Shown here one piece after another: positions 45,251 through 56,500 of a DNA stretch of 61,311 nucleotides (position 1 is its first letter; every line of letters starts with the position of its first letter). The notes below the pieces were generated by a model. It was not told the DNA's origin and made no database searches. It saw only the letters and a list, made by a program, of their open reading frames with translations. The DNA is from Copromyces sp. CBS 386.78. Its lineage: Eukaryota; Ascomycota; Sordariomycetes; Sordariales; Sordariaceae. The stretch is taken from positions 1 through 61,311 of the forward strand of contig MU839266.1 of assembly GCA_030685235.1 (NCBI GenBank), read 5' to 3'. The position numbers were made by a program, and so were the translations under genes.

Positions 45251-46593
45251 TTAAGGTTTATTATAAAGGGAGGAAAGGGACGACGGGCGGCAAATTGATT
45301 AGTAGAAATAGAATTAGAAATAGGAGTAGAAGTAGAAGACGGAATAGTAGTAGGAAAACAAGACGACGATAATTAATTAGAAAAGGATACTTAAAATTAG
45401 TAACGTTATACGAACGGTTCGGAATTAATTTCGAAGCCCTTTAGCTGTTTTATGTACGCTACCGCCTAATTTAGGGTATTAATACCCGCTATTATTAGAA
45501 CGCTTTTCTATAATTAAAAATGGAAGTGGTTAATTTAAATAACGACGTGCGGGTATTCTTACTATTTATAGGATAGGTTAAATTCTTCAGCGTAATATTA
45601 ATTATAGAAATTGCGGACGGATTCTATAGGGCCCTAATATATTTATTTAAAATTAATAATAGTATTATATTTAATATTCTACGTATTAATATTAAATTCC
45701 CTCTTTAAGAAGTTTTAAAATTCTAATTACGTAGGTTCGTTATAGATAGGGTCGTAGTTTAATTATTTTTTAAGGCTGGCGATATAGTGGATTTAAGCGT
45801 TTTTAGGATTGTTTTTAATATAGTTAATAGTGTAACTAATAGAAATATTAGGGAAATCTTTATAATAATTATTAATATTATAAATATAATTATAGAATTG
45901 AATATAGTTCTCGCTCGTAAATTTAATAATATTATATTTAGGACGGTAATTAGAGGAAGATAATTAAGAGGTTTAAGTAGGTTAGGAGGATACGGGGGAT
46001 TTAAAAATAATAACCGGCGGAGTAATAGTAGGAGGCGGAAGTATAGTAGAAAGGCGAATTTAATTATAAAAGAAATAATCCTTATAGCGGAAGTTAAGAG
46101 GAATAGGAGGGTAATTATTATATTAATCGCTTTTTAATAAGTCGATAAAGGTATATTAATTTTATACCGATATATACGATAGGAAATAGGAAAGTAAGAA
46201 TTAAATAGCGTTAACGCGGACTTCGAAGAATTTATATTTATATTTAAAGGTATTAATTTTAAAGTAATCGAAATAGTTACGAATTTCTTTAAAGGAGTAG
46301 GACTAATTATCGTCGCTATTATTATCGTTTATTTTTTCGATAGTAGGCTAGCGATAAGGGGGGAATATAATTAGGATAATAATATTAAGGTTTTAGGAAG
46401 GGGTAATTCTAAGCGGCGAAGAAAGTAAAAGGGTATCGGCGGTTAGCGGTATAATAATACGGTTTTACGTTGCGGAAGAGGTATAAGAACGAATATACGA
46501 ACTTTAACGGGTAATTTAAGAAAGAGAACGATTACTATATATTTATATTTTATTAATATTAATTCAATTTTTATAGGGGTTAAAGCTTTAATA
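45250..46593 (-). pseudogene. Gypsy3 gag relic and leader
   Basis: A minus-strand frame of gag type occupies about 46450-45050. It includes a capsid-like middle and a Ser/Gly/Arg-rich stretch that appears on the plus strand as TAGAAGTAGAAGACGGAATAG near 45330. The zinc-knuckle ligands cannot be placed with confidence; YIAYNYSQAF near 45105 may be its remains. Just inside the 5' LTR the minus strand reads TATTAAAGCTTTAACCCC, a primer-binding region different from that of Gypsy2 and Gypsy4. Confidence 0.6.
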
Positions 46594-46891
46594 TATTAAG
46601 ATAGTAGAAGTAAGTAAATTGAGGTGATTACGGATAGGGTAAATACGTAAGGAAATTAAATTAGGGGGGAGAATAAGAAATAAATTGAAATTTAATTTCT
46701 CTATTCTAGAGTTAACGGAAATAGCTATTTATAGTATTACTCCTTTAATCTTATAGTAGTTAAGGCCGGAGCGGTATTATTATTATCCGACGCTACGATA
46801 TAGCGCTAATTGGAATAACTCGTTACCTTCTAATGTCTTACCCCGAGCCTCTACGAGGCTAGCCAACTAACAGGTCCTTAGCGACCTAACA
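46594..46891 (-). repeat. Gypsy3 5' LTR, 298 bp, intact
   Basis: It begins TATTAAGATAGTAG and ends CCTAACA. It is the unsplit reference for the LTR broken by Gypsy2: the ATAAG target is at 46673-46677. Its right third (CGAGCCTCTACGAGGCTAGCC near 46845) keeps CA and TG and looks less RIP-mutated. Confidence 0.93.
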
Positions 46892-46896
46892 ATAGA

Positions 46897-49800
46897 AGTT
46901 AGTAAATTTTAAAAAACTTTATAAAAGCTTCTTTTACGTCGGAAATTATTAATCTATAATAACTTTAACCTTTACTAAATCTATTTCGATACCGCTAGGT
47001 ATAATAATTAGTTTAAAATATTTGGTTTTTTTAGTATAAAATTCGTACTTATTGATATTAATTTATAGGCCGGCCTTTTTTAAGCGGGTGAAAATATCGT
47101 TTATATACTTTTAATACTCTTCTTTATTATTTAAAAAGATAAGGATATTATTTAAATAAGCGGTCGTATATATATTTAGGATATTATATAAAATATTGTT
47201 AATATAGTTCTAGAATATACTAAGCGCTCCTTATAGGCCGAAAGGATAGATAAATAATTTAAATAAGCTAAAGCGGGTAATCAACGTTATTAATTATTTA
47301 TATCCTTTTATAATACGAATACGGTTAAAAGCGGCGATAATATTTAGCTTAGTAAAAATCTTTACTTTGTAAATAGCGTTAAAAGTTTACTTAATTAAAG
47401 GAAGCGGGTAGCGGCTCTTAAAAGTAATATTATTAATCCCCCTATAATTTATATAAATTTTAATACTTCTGCCTAACTTTTATACTAATAGGATTTAGGA
47501 AGCGGCCTTTAATTGCGAAGGACGGATGAATTTATTATAGAGACTTTCGTCGATTTACTTTTTAATTACATTTAATTTATTAGGGTTAAACGCTTTTAAT
47601 CTTATATAGGGCGCTTATTCTCCCAGGCGGAATTCGATTTTAAAATTGTAAGAGCGGTAGAGGGGTAAGACCGTTGCGTTACGAGGTTTAAAAACGTTGA
47701 AATAATTCTAATATTGTTTAGGAAGCTTTTCTTTAATTTGGGAGTCGGTTTTGGGCGGTTTATCAGCTTTTTCGTAAAATTAGGCTATATTTTCTTCTAT
47801 AATGCTAGTAGCGAATTTAATAGCTTTATAACGTTCGAAATCTTCGTTTATATTACCGTTAAGGTAAACGTATTTAACGATTTTTATTATTCGGATAATA
47901 ATTTTAAATCTTTTATTAGTATAGGCGTTAATTTATAAATAATAACGTTTATTTAGTAATTTCTTATATTTAGCGCCGTTACCGTCCTAAATTTCTTACT
48001 TTATTTTTAGGGTAAGGTTTGCTAAACCGTTAGGTATATTATAATTGTATTTAATTCTTATCCTTACTTTTCTATTAACGATGTTTTTATTATTTCTATA
48101 TTCCTTAGGCTTTAGGGCGCCCACTTCTACCTTTTTAGCCCGGGCCTCCTCCTCCGCCCTAGCCTCTTCTAAAATTTTATAGAATTCTACGTACGAAGTA
48201 TAGAATATTCGTAAATAATATTTTTTATATAGCTAGTTAAAATTAGCGGCCATTATATCCTTAATATTTATAAGGTTAATTAATTCGTTCGAAAAGTACG
48301 TCTTACGTATTATAACGCGGTAGTAGGGGTCGGATTTTCGTTAGCCGGCTACGGTACGGCAAATAGTAGGTTTAGTCCGCTTAAGAGCTTTGGTAATAAT
48401 ATCCGCAATTAGAGCAGGATTATCCGCGGCTAAGGCGGGATCTAGGGTAATATTATCTTTAGTAGTATTGGGAATAGAGTCCGCGATTAGAGTATTAAAG
48501 CCGACTACCTCAGTTATACCTTATACAATCTTATAATAATACGTATAAATATATTTCTAAACCTTAGGCGCGTATTATAAAAACGGTAAAAGGTTAGCGG
48601 GAAGGTAGCGGTCTATATAGTAATTAATAAAAGTAACGGTATTATTTAGCTATAATATTATAGAGTTATAAAATTTAAACTACGGTATACCTAGGATAAT
48701 AGGATAATCGTCGGCTAAGTCGTAAACTAATATAGCAATCGTTTCTATGTAATAACCAATCCGTAATTAAACTTTATAATAATAAGTAATAAGGTCTTTA
48801 AACATACTATCTACTAAGTATAAGGCTTTGGCTTAGGGAATTTTAATAGCGGGATAGTATAATAAACAATAAAACTTCAATTAATAAAAGCGAAAGCGGA
48901 ATATCCGCTATTAATTAGAGCGGTACACTTATTCCGTTAATTGTATAGTCCGTAGATAATTTAAGTAGAGAAGAGGATAGAATTATTATTATAATTATTT
49001 AAATTTGAATTTTTAAATTAAATTACTTTTAAATCTACTAAATTATTTACCTCCTCTTCTATTATTATTATAGACAATAGCCTTTCTAAGCGATTTAGTA
49101 GAGAGGTAATATATTTCCCGCGCTATATTCCGTAAATTAGGTAGGAATTAGAGCGGGGGGTATAGTAGGAGCGGCGGACTTACTAGTAGTAATAACGTTA
49201 ATACGAGCGCTATTATTACTATTATTACTATAACTAGTTTAGCCTATAGTAAACTTATTACAATTATTATTATTATTTCCTTTATTACAATAATTATAAC
49301 GGTCGCACTCCTTTTATTCCTTAGGGATACTAGTATTAATATTATTATAATATTTGTAGACGTAGTAACTAGTCTAAGCGTAGCGCTTACAAAGTCCGTT
49401 CTTTATATAGTAATTAATAACCGCTTTATCGATTATATAGGATAATTAAACGTTAACGGTGTTTATAATATTAAAATCTATAATAATACTATTTTAATTA
49501 ACAGTACGTTCGGGGGCAGCGGCGTTACCAATATTAGTAGCGCCGTTTTTAAAATAAATATTAATTTTATTATGCTAATCGTACTGTTCTAAATTAGTAG
49601 CGAACTTCCAATAGAGGGTAAATTAGCCGTCAAAATCGTTATAAGCTAAAGTATTTTATTAATAAGTACTAATATCGCGGATTTTATTTGTAACTTTTAT
49701 TTTTAAATAATAGGTTTTTATAGCATTATTGAAATTATATTTATTAATAATAGTAATAAATTTATCTTCGAAATTAAATTATTTTATACTTTTAAATATT

Positions 49801-49974
49801 TTTAAAGATTCGAGATCGCGGCGTATTTCGAAGGTAAAATTTATACAACTATATTTCGTACTAAAGTATATTATAGTACGACGAAATCGCAGGCTCGTCG
49901 GAGATATTTACAACGGCGGCAATAAATTTATTTTAAAATATACGTATACAATATAATAGTAAGGTATAATTAAT
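46897..49974 (-). pseudogene. Gypsy4 gag, protease and RT relic
   Basis: Minus strand. Gag covers about 49900-48900, with a zinc-knuckle relic near 49315-49270 (ECDRYNYCNKGN, two Cys retained) and a Ser/Ala/Pro-rich tail (TTSKSAAPTIPPALIPTQF). RT: catalytic box YLNNILIF at 47135-47158 (Asp-Asp to Asn-Asn), followed by RLKKAGL*INISKYEFYTKKTKYFKL (about 47085-47010). The block ends KFTNFY at about 46914-46897, where Gypsy3 inserted. Next to the 5' LTR the minus strand reads ATTAATTATACCTT (49974-49961), the primer-binding start. Confidence 0.85.
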
Positions 49975-50206
49975 TATTACGGAGTAGGATATTATTAGGG
50001 GTAAAGTTAGATAAATATAATTATATAAAGAAGGAAAATAGGAGGATGGAGGAGTATAGTCTAAATATAGGGCAAGCTATATTATACTTAGGATCCAGAC
50101 CGAGGCCTACTAGTGCGTACGTATATACAGTCCTATTGGCTAATAGCTAATAGACTCGACTATACAGTGCCCAGTGCTATGTACCATTATAGGTAATCTT
50201 GTAATA
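49975..50206 (-). repeat. Gypsy4 5' LTR, 232 bp
   Basis: Begins TATTACGGAGTAGG and ends CTTGTAATA, followed by TTAAT. It aligns over its whole length with 9829-10060 and keeps some positions unmutated there (TATACAGTGCCCAGTGC against TATATAATACCCAATAC). Confidence 0.93.
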
Positions 50207-50211
50207 TTAAT

Positions 50212-50535
50212 TAAATAAAATAGTATTTTTTTAAGTGGAGCCTAATTGTATTTACGGAAGATAGTAAAATATTTATTTTACTTAAATTACAAAATATTAT
50301 TTTTAAATTCTTTCAAATATTTTAAATTTAATTATAAGTATTTTAATTATTTTTATTTTTATTTCCCATTTTATTTCTCATTTTATTTTATTTTTCTTTT
50401 TCTTTTTATTTTTATTTTTATTTTTATTTTCATTATATATATATTTTTGTATTTATATTTAGGTTTACTTTTATTTTTATTCTTCTTTTTAGCTTTATAT
50501 TTATATTTATTTTTAAATTTTTTAAAATTTTTTTT
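50212..50535. repeat. T-rich low-complexity tract right of Gypsy4
   Basis: TTTTTA/TTTTC-rich tract with no coding sense, parallel to 9106-9365. Before Gypsy4 inserted, the two tracts were about 1 kb apart in direct orientation. Confidence 0.65.
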
Positions 50536-50760
50536 TCTAAAGACCTATTCGGCAAATTTTTTAAATTAAGATTTTCCGTTAAGTAGAGGGCGTACGGACC
50601 TTGGCCGGGTTCAAAATAATTCAATAGAAATGGCAGTTATTTTGGTAACCTTTTTTATTTTTATGGTTAAGGTTATTGTTAAAGAAAAAAACTTAATTAT
50701 TTTCAAAAATCCTTTAAGGAAAGAAAAGGCGTACGGGCCTTATAGAGTTGCCGTTAGGCC
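50536..50760 (+). repeat. Repeat unit, copy 2, plus partial third copy
   Basis: AAAGACCTATTC, GTACGGACCT, GGTTCAAAAT, ATGGCAGTTATTTTGG and a decayed telomere-like stretch appear in the order of 9366-9510. A shorter third piece (AAAGGCGTACGGGCCTTATAG, about 50727-50747) follows. Confidence 0.55.
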
Positions 50761-51180
50761 AAAAAAAAAAGGCGTTAAAAATTTTAAACCAATTAAATAG
50801 TTCGCATTTAATTTAAATTGACAGCAGGCTAAAAAAATAGGGGTATCGGAAATTCTAAACAATTGTCGAAACACAATTGAATAAACGGAAACGCAGCCTT
50901 TTACCGCAATTTTCAACGCTTTAGGATACAAATTTGATACGAAAAAAATATAAATTAACAGCGTTTTATTTCATTTTCTTTTTTTTTTATATGTTTAATT
51001 TTAAGATAATTGATGCGTAGCTTCCCTCATAGAAGGACCCTGTCTACTGCGCTTGACGTAAGGTAGGTATATACTATATATACATATATATATAGCCGTG
51101 CGGATTAACGCACTAGTTCTAAATCTCTCCTAAAAACAATAACAACATTATAATTACATTAACACGCTACGCTAATCTCA
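50761..51180 (+). other. Less-mutated spacer and possible LTR of a plus-strand element
   Basis: The stretch keeps CA/TG and has no gene I recognise. An (AT)n/(TATA) run lies at about 51070-51095. TGATGCGTAGC at 51024 and GCTACGCTAATCTCA ending at 51180 are roughly inverted, as LTR ends are, and a gag-like relic follows, so 51024-51180 could be a 5' LTR. No second copy is in the window, so this is tentative. Confidence 0.3.
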
Positions 51181-53317
51181 TTATACGGTTTCTATACATC
51201 AATAGTAATTACAATTTCGTTTAAATAAAAAATTTTCTAGGATTTATAATTGTATACTAAAAGCGTTAACGACTCGTTATTACGTTAATTATTATAAGCT
51301 AGTAGAACTTCGGACAATTTAATTATTATTTAATCAAAATAATATATTCCCGTATTAACCCATATTAATTGCGTAATTATATTTCTATTAAAACGAATTA
51401 TCTTATTACCGTTAAAATTACATTAAACGTATTCTACCGGCTTAAAGTACTTTCGTAACCTACTTATTAATTAAAATACTATAGACAATTAATTTTCGTT
51501 AACGAGAAGTATTATAATTTCCTTTTCAATTAAGAAATAACTGCCCTCCTTCCTACTCGTCCCTAACCAACTTATTTAGAGTAATATATACATTTTTCTT
51601 ATAACTAAACGAATCCTTATTATTTTACTCTTTTATTTCTTTCCCTCAATAATTTTTAATATTTTTTAGCTACGACTAAGTATTTATACTAATAATATTA
51701 TATATACTTAATTAATATATTTTTTATTCGTCGTCTTTTTTAATTTAAAAATTATTACCTTAACGAATTTATTATAATTAATCTATTATTTGACTCTTTT
51801 TTTAAAATTTATAACGATTTTATTATTAAACTTTCTAATTACAAAAAAACCCGTTTTAATATAGCCGTTAAATTTATAAATTAAAAAAATAATTTATTAA
51901 TTTAGAGAAAGTCTTTTCGGACTGTACAAAAAGTCTTCTTACACTGTTAATAAAAAGGCATATTTGTATAACTCTGCCAAATTTAAAGTAAGAGGTATAG
52001 GATTGGGGTTGGAATTTTTGGTATTTTTTACTCTATAAAACAGCATTTACAAGGATTTTTTATCTAGCCTCTAGCGTCTTTCTAAAACGAAATATTAAAA
52101 AGGAAAATATTTTATTCAAATCTTTACCCTTTAGTCTTAACTCTCTGCCGAGTAACGTTGTGATGTAGTCCTAGGCGCTATATTATAGAGAAAAAAATAA
52201 GAAAAATTCCAATACTACTTTTACTTACGTAAGCCTTCACTTGGATAAGTTACACCTAGTTTTATTTTTTTACTACAGTACAAAAAGACTTTCTCTACAG
52301 TCCGAAAAGACTTTCTCTTAATTTAACCCTACTTAATTATATAATGTAAGTAAATTAGTAAAAGCCTTTAAAAACATCGAAGCCTATATATACGCTCGTA
52401 GCCGATTTCCTATTCCTACCTATTAAATTAAATAATTATATTAATTAATTAGCCAAAAAAATTAATATTCCTCATATACCTAATTCGTTATTAACATTAT
52501 ATATTAATAAATTATTTACTATTACTAATTTCCTTTAATAGATCCCCCGAAATATAAAACTTATTACCCGCTAAGTCTCTCGTTAATTCTCTATCTCCTT
52601 AAAACTACTTTAAGGTCCTAAATTCCTCCCGGGCGCTTTTTTAACTAAATTTAATATATTTTCCCCTATATAAAGGATTCCTACTATATAATTACACTTC
52701 CTTATTAAATTAATAGATTTAGAGTAATAGTAACGAGCCCTAAAGAAGAACTATAATATACAGCCTTCGTTAAAACTCTTTAATATTCGTATATTTAATT
52801 ATTAATAAGTAAAATAATTTAAATAAGCCCTCTACGTACCTTAAATATTCTAGCCTACTAAACTATTTAACTTTATTAGCGATATATTAAATTAATAGTT
52901 ACTCTAATTCGTTAACGTTCCCGGTACTAAAGAATTATTATCCCTACCTCCTCCCTAAACCTCTAAAAATATTAATTAGCCGGATACTACTTAATTAAAT
53001 AATAATATTTAATCCTCTTTTAATATAAATTCTTACGGATAGTTATAAGGCTTTAATACCTTTATTATAAAAATAGAAAACCCTATTATTAGTTTTATAA
53101 CTAATATATTAAAATTAATAAAAATTTTTACTAACGCTAATAATCCTATTTTAACCTTCAAAATAATTTAAATTGGGTATTTTAACCCCGAGGTTAAGGT
53201 ATAAGGTAATAATATATTAATTACGGTAGGTAATAACGTTTACTATAATACTATTACTATATTTTGGGATTCTATCGTTATAAACGTAAATAACAAGGGT
53301 AAATAAAATTATATTAG
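51181..53317 (+). pseudogene. Gag relic of a plus-strand LTR element, cut by a MITE and by Gypsy5
   Basis: On both sides of the MITE at 51905-52317 the plus strand carries a degenerate coding frame, clearest in 52330-53317. It ends IGYFNPEVKV*GNNILITVGNNVYYNTITIFWDSIV (about 53165-53285), resembling the N-terminal capsid segment of fungal Gypsy gag proteins (GYFDP...G...YY.DV..F..R). Stops fall at likely Gln/Trp positions. The continuation is displaced by Gypsy5, whose LTR starts at 53318; the rest is probably beyond the window. Confidence 0.5.
51905..52317. mobile_element. MITE with MULE-type ends, 413 bp, 8-bp TSD TTAATTTA
   Basis: The ends GAGAAAGTCTTTTCGG/CCGAAAAGACTTTCTC are perfect inverted repeats flanked by TTAATTTA (51897-51904 and 52318-52325). 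About 45 bp of each end match the MULE at 34171; the interior does not. Each end holds two direct copies of an AAGTCTT...CTGTA motif. One interior stretch (TAGAGAAAAAAATAAGAAAAA near 52190) resembles the interior of the 60107-60543 MITE. The sequence retains CA/TG, so it has largely escaped RIP. Confidence 0.92.
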
Positions 53318-53531
53318 TATTACGGGGTAAGGGCACCGTTAGGTCTGTAGTACGATATATGTTGTTGTACGAAGAGAGTAAGGAAGAGGTGTGCGCCAGC
53401 TAGGGTATAATATAGGGTTCGTTAAGCCTCTATACCAAGGCTGGGCCTAGTGCTATAGCAATGGCTATATATATAATAGCGTATTAGTTAATGGTACTAA
53501 GGCATAGGGTATATAATTTAGCCTTATAATA
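53318..53531 (-). repeat. Gypsy5 3' LTR, 214 bp
   Basis: Begins TATTACGGGGTAAGGGCACC and ends CCTTATAATA. It aligns with the reverse complement of the Gypsy1 LTR (TATTACGGGGTAAGGCAC) and with the Gypsy4 LTR start. ATTAG at 53313-53317 may be the target duplication; its partner is not in view. Confidence 0.8.
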
Positions 53532-56500
53532 CTACCTCCCCTTAAAAAAGGCTCCCGGCTATAAAAACGTTGTTTAATCAATTTAAATATATTGTTTTGC
53601 CCAAAGTGGGTCCTTTCAATCCTCTGCAGATACGCCTAATCGAAAAGTTTCGCTAAGACAGCTACTTACTTAGTACTAAAACTCCTATTTAAGGGCGGCT
53701 ACTAGTTAAAATATTATTAGACGTACCCTTTTTTTAAAAATATCCTTCCGCTTCGATTATTATTCTAAATAATCCTAAATAGGCTTAAAATCGTATTTAA
53801 TAGTCTTATAAGCTCTTTATCTATATTTTACTATTATTAATCCCCAACGGGGGGTATTATAAGGACGTTCGTAGTATAGTAATTTGTAGGGATACTTATA
53901 ACCCTATTAATACTATAGACTATAGAGACCCTTTATTCGAATTTTGTTTATAATTGTTGTAATTGTTTTTTTTCTATATTTTATAATTATATCCCTTATC
54001 CCTATTAACCGTAGTAAAAATTTTGACCGTAGGCTCTAACTATTGGTTCTAATTATTAGTTAGGGGGTGAGGTACTGGGGGTAGGAAATATAGGACCGTT
54101 GTAAGACGTATTATTTCCCGGTCGCTATTAACGGTGCTTAATTATTATAGTTAGGTATTTATAAGGCGATTCGGCTAGGATACGTAGAATAAATCGTATT
54201 TTAAACTCCTTTTTTATTATTTTTAATCTTTTTATTAATATTAATATTATTATATTATTTTAGTACTACGTCGGAGAGGTTATTGAGGAGGATTTAAGTT
54301 AATAGTAATATTGGTTAATAATAACCTCCTTCTTAGCTTTCTTTTACCCTTCTTCCTTTTAACCTAAGTTGGGGGTATTCCTACATTTGGGTTGGCGTTA
54401 TAATATTCCTATATAATATTATTATATCCTTTTAAATTTTTAACCGGTTGCTAATTAGGTTGGTTAATACCTTTCTATTTAATATAATATATTTAGCGGC
54501 CGTTATTTATTTTATTATAATTAATAAATTTTTCGAAGTTTTATTCCTACTATTCGTCGTTATATTCGTTGGTTTTGCTTATAGTACGGCCGTTATTAAT
54601 TAAAATATTGTATTCGATTTTATATTAATTTAATAATCCGGCCGTATTTTAGAGTTTAACTATTAAAATATGAAATACTAGGTTAATTTTTATATTTTTA
54701 GGGAGTTTGAATTTAACCCTATATAAATCGTATTCGAATACTTAGAAAGGTCTTTTAACTTTAGGTACTAATTTAGTTTATAGCTTCCTTATAACGAAGT
54801 TTTTAGTATTAAAAAGGATTCGGTTTCCGGTTTAATATTTTGGTACGTTATTATAATTCTCGTTAATATTCGCTTTGTATCGGTCTTATACTTATTTAAA
54901 TAGGGCTACTATATTATTTAAAATAGTTTAAAAACGATTAGCTACTTTTAAAGCTTTAAAGAATTCTTTTTTTTAAGCGTTTAAAAGGTTTGAAAGGTAT
55001 AATTTAATTAATTTTATACTTATATATAGATAGAAATTGTAATTAGTATAAAATGGGTTGATTCCTATAGTTTTAGAGATTGTATTATTGTAGGCAAATT
55101 TAATTAAAAGTAGTTAATTTACTTAGTCGTTTTACGTTTAATTAATATAAAATTATAAGTATTATTTTATTTCTACGTTAATCCTTTCTATTTAATTATT
55201 AGTTTGGAATAGAAAGCTGAAAATAGTTTTACTATAACCCTTAACCGTTTGTAAAGGGTTTTTTAAAATATTGAAATAAATTGAAAGCTTTTATTTAAAA
55301 CGATATTGTCTAGTAAATTATAAATGTTATAAATTTTTTCGATAAACCGTTTAATTAATTCGTTAGTTTCTAAGGTTTTTATTAGTATATAATATTGTAT
55401 TTTCGTAAGTTAATTAATTACTACTATAATATATTTATAGGTCCTACCCTTTTTAGTGCAAAGTATTATAAGTATAATATAATTGATTGAAATCTATAAT
55501 TATATTTTAAACGGGATAGGGAAAGGTTTTAAGAATTTTATTGGCGAATATTGTAAAGACTTCGTTTTAGCGTAGGTTAAGTAAGCCTTGTAGAACTTTT
55601 TAATAGATTAGTATATTCCCGGCTAATAATAAAATTGGTTAAAGGTTTTGTAAGTCTTTTCCTTATTCGGGTAGCCGCCTGGTTTGGCGGTATATATTTT
55701 ATATATTAATTATAGTTAAGTTTCCTTATTATTTAGATTAATAAGAATATGTTCTTTTATATTTTTTTTCTAGTAGATTCGGCGTATCCGTATTAAGTAT
55801 TTTGTAAATACGATCTTAAAATATTTTACGACTTTAGGGGTCTATTTTTATTAGCCGTCCTTTTATAAGTAGGATATTATTTTTTATATTAAGTTTGATT
55901 TAGTATAATTATTATTAATAAAGTTGTTAGTAGATTTCGTAATATCGAATTCGTAGAGGTTAAAATTATTAAAATTTAAGTTTTAGTCGTAGAAATTTAT
56001 ATTGTAATTTATATAGTAAATTTCTTCTATTTTACCTAAATATAAGTAAATTATATTTATAAATTTATTGTCTCTTTTAAAGAATGTTGGATTAAAAAGA
56101 TTTAAATTAATTAGTGATTTTTTTTATATTATTAACTTTTTATTATCGTTAAATTGTAATTTATTTTCTAATTTCCTATTTAGGGTATGTAGTTGTATGT
56201 TCGTTATTTCCTATTTGTATATAATACGAAAATTAAAACGGTTGAGGAATTTAGATTATTTTATATATTTAAAGATAAATTACTTTATTAATACGAAAGT
56301 TTTAAGGTTTTTATAATTAGTAATAATTTCGATTTGTTTTTATATTTTTTTTAGCTTAGGACTCTATTCTTTAAATATTTTAATAATAGTTAGTAGTTCT
56401 TTATTATAGATATTATAATTATATTTTTAAACGCTATACTTTATTAAGAAGTATATTATTGGGTAGAGGATATTATTGTTGCCCTATTATAATAATATAC

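Larger units (their letters stand above)
20445..46891 (-). mobile_element. Gypsy3: chromodomain Ty3/Gypsy element inserted in Gypsy4, TSD ATAGA
   Basis: Both LTRs total 298 bp. The 5' LTR is intact (46594-46891); the 3' LTR is split into 20445-20528 and 38686-38899 by Gypsy2. ATAGA occurs at 20440-20444 and 46892-46896. The original ends were TGTTAGG...CCTAACA, and one terminal CCTAACA survives at 46885-46891. Net length is about 8.3 kb, the longest element here. Coding runs leftward: gag (about 46550-45250), protease, RT, RNase H, integrase, chromodomain (about 41110), then a further ~2.2 kb before the polypurine tract (reverse complement of CTCCCCCTTATAGG at 38905-38918). Confidence 0.93.
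9829..50206 (-). mobile_element. Gypsy4: outermost Ty3/Gypsy element of the stack, TSD TTAAT
   Basis: Two 232-bp LTRs (9829-10060 and 49975-50206) are flanked by TTAAT (9824-9828 and 50207-50211). The element reads on the minus strand. Subtracting LINE copy 2 and Gypsy3 leaves about 6.4 kb. From right to left come gag, protease and RT (49956-46897), the rest of RT and RNase H (20439-19475), then integrase and C-terminus (11927-10061). Frames rejoin exactly across both insertions: KFTNFY ends the right block near 46897 and RRFIKSF begins the next near 20440. The polypurine tract beside the 3' LTR reads TAGGGAGGTAG on the minus strand. Confidence 0.93.

Noticed and set aside
50246..50569. 107-codon plus-strand ORF rich in Phe, Tyr and Leu
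   Set aside because: It is a translation of a TTTTTA low-complexity tract, not a gene.
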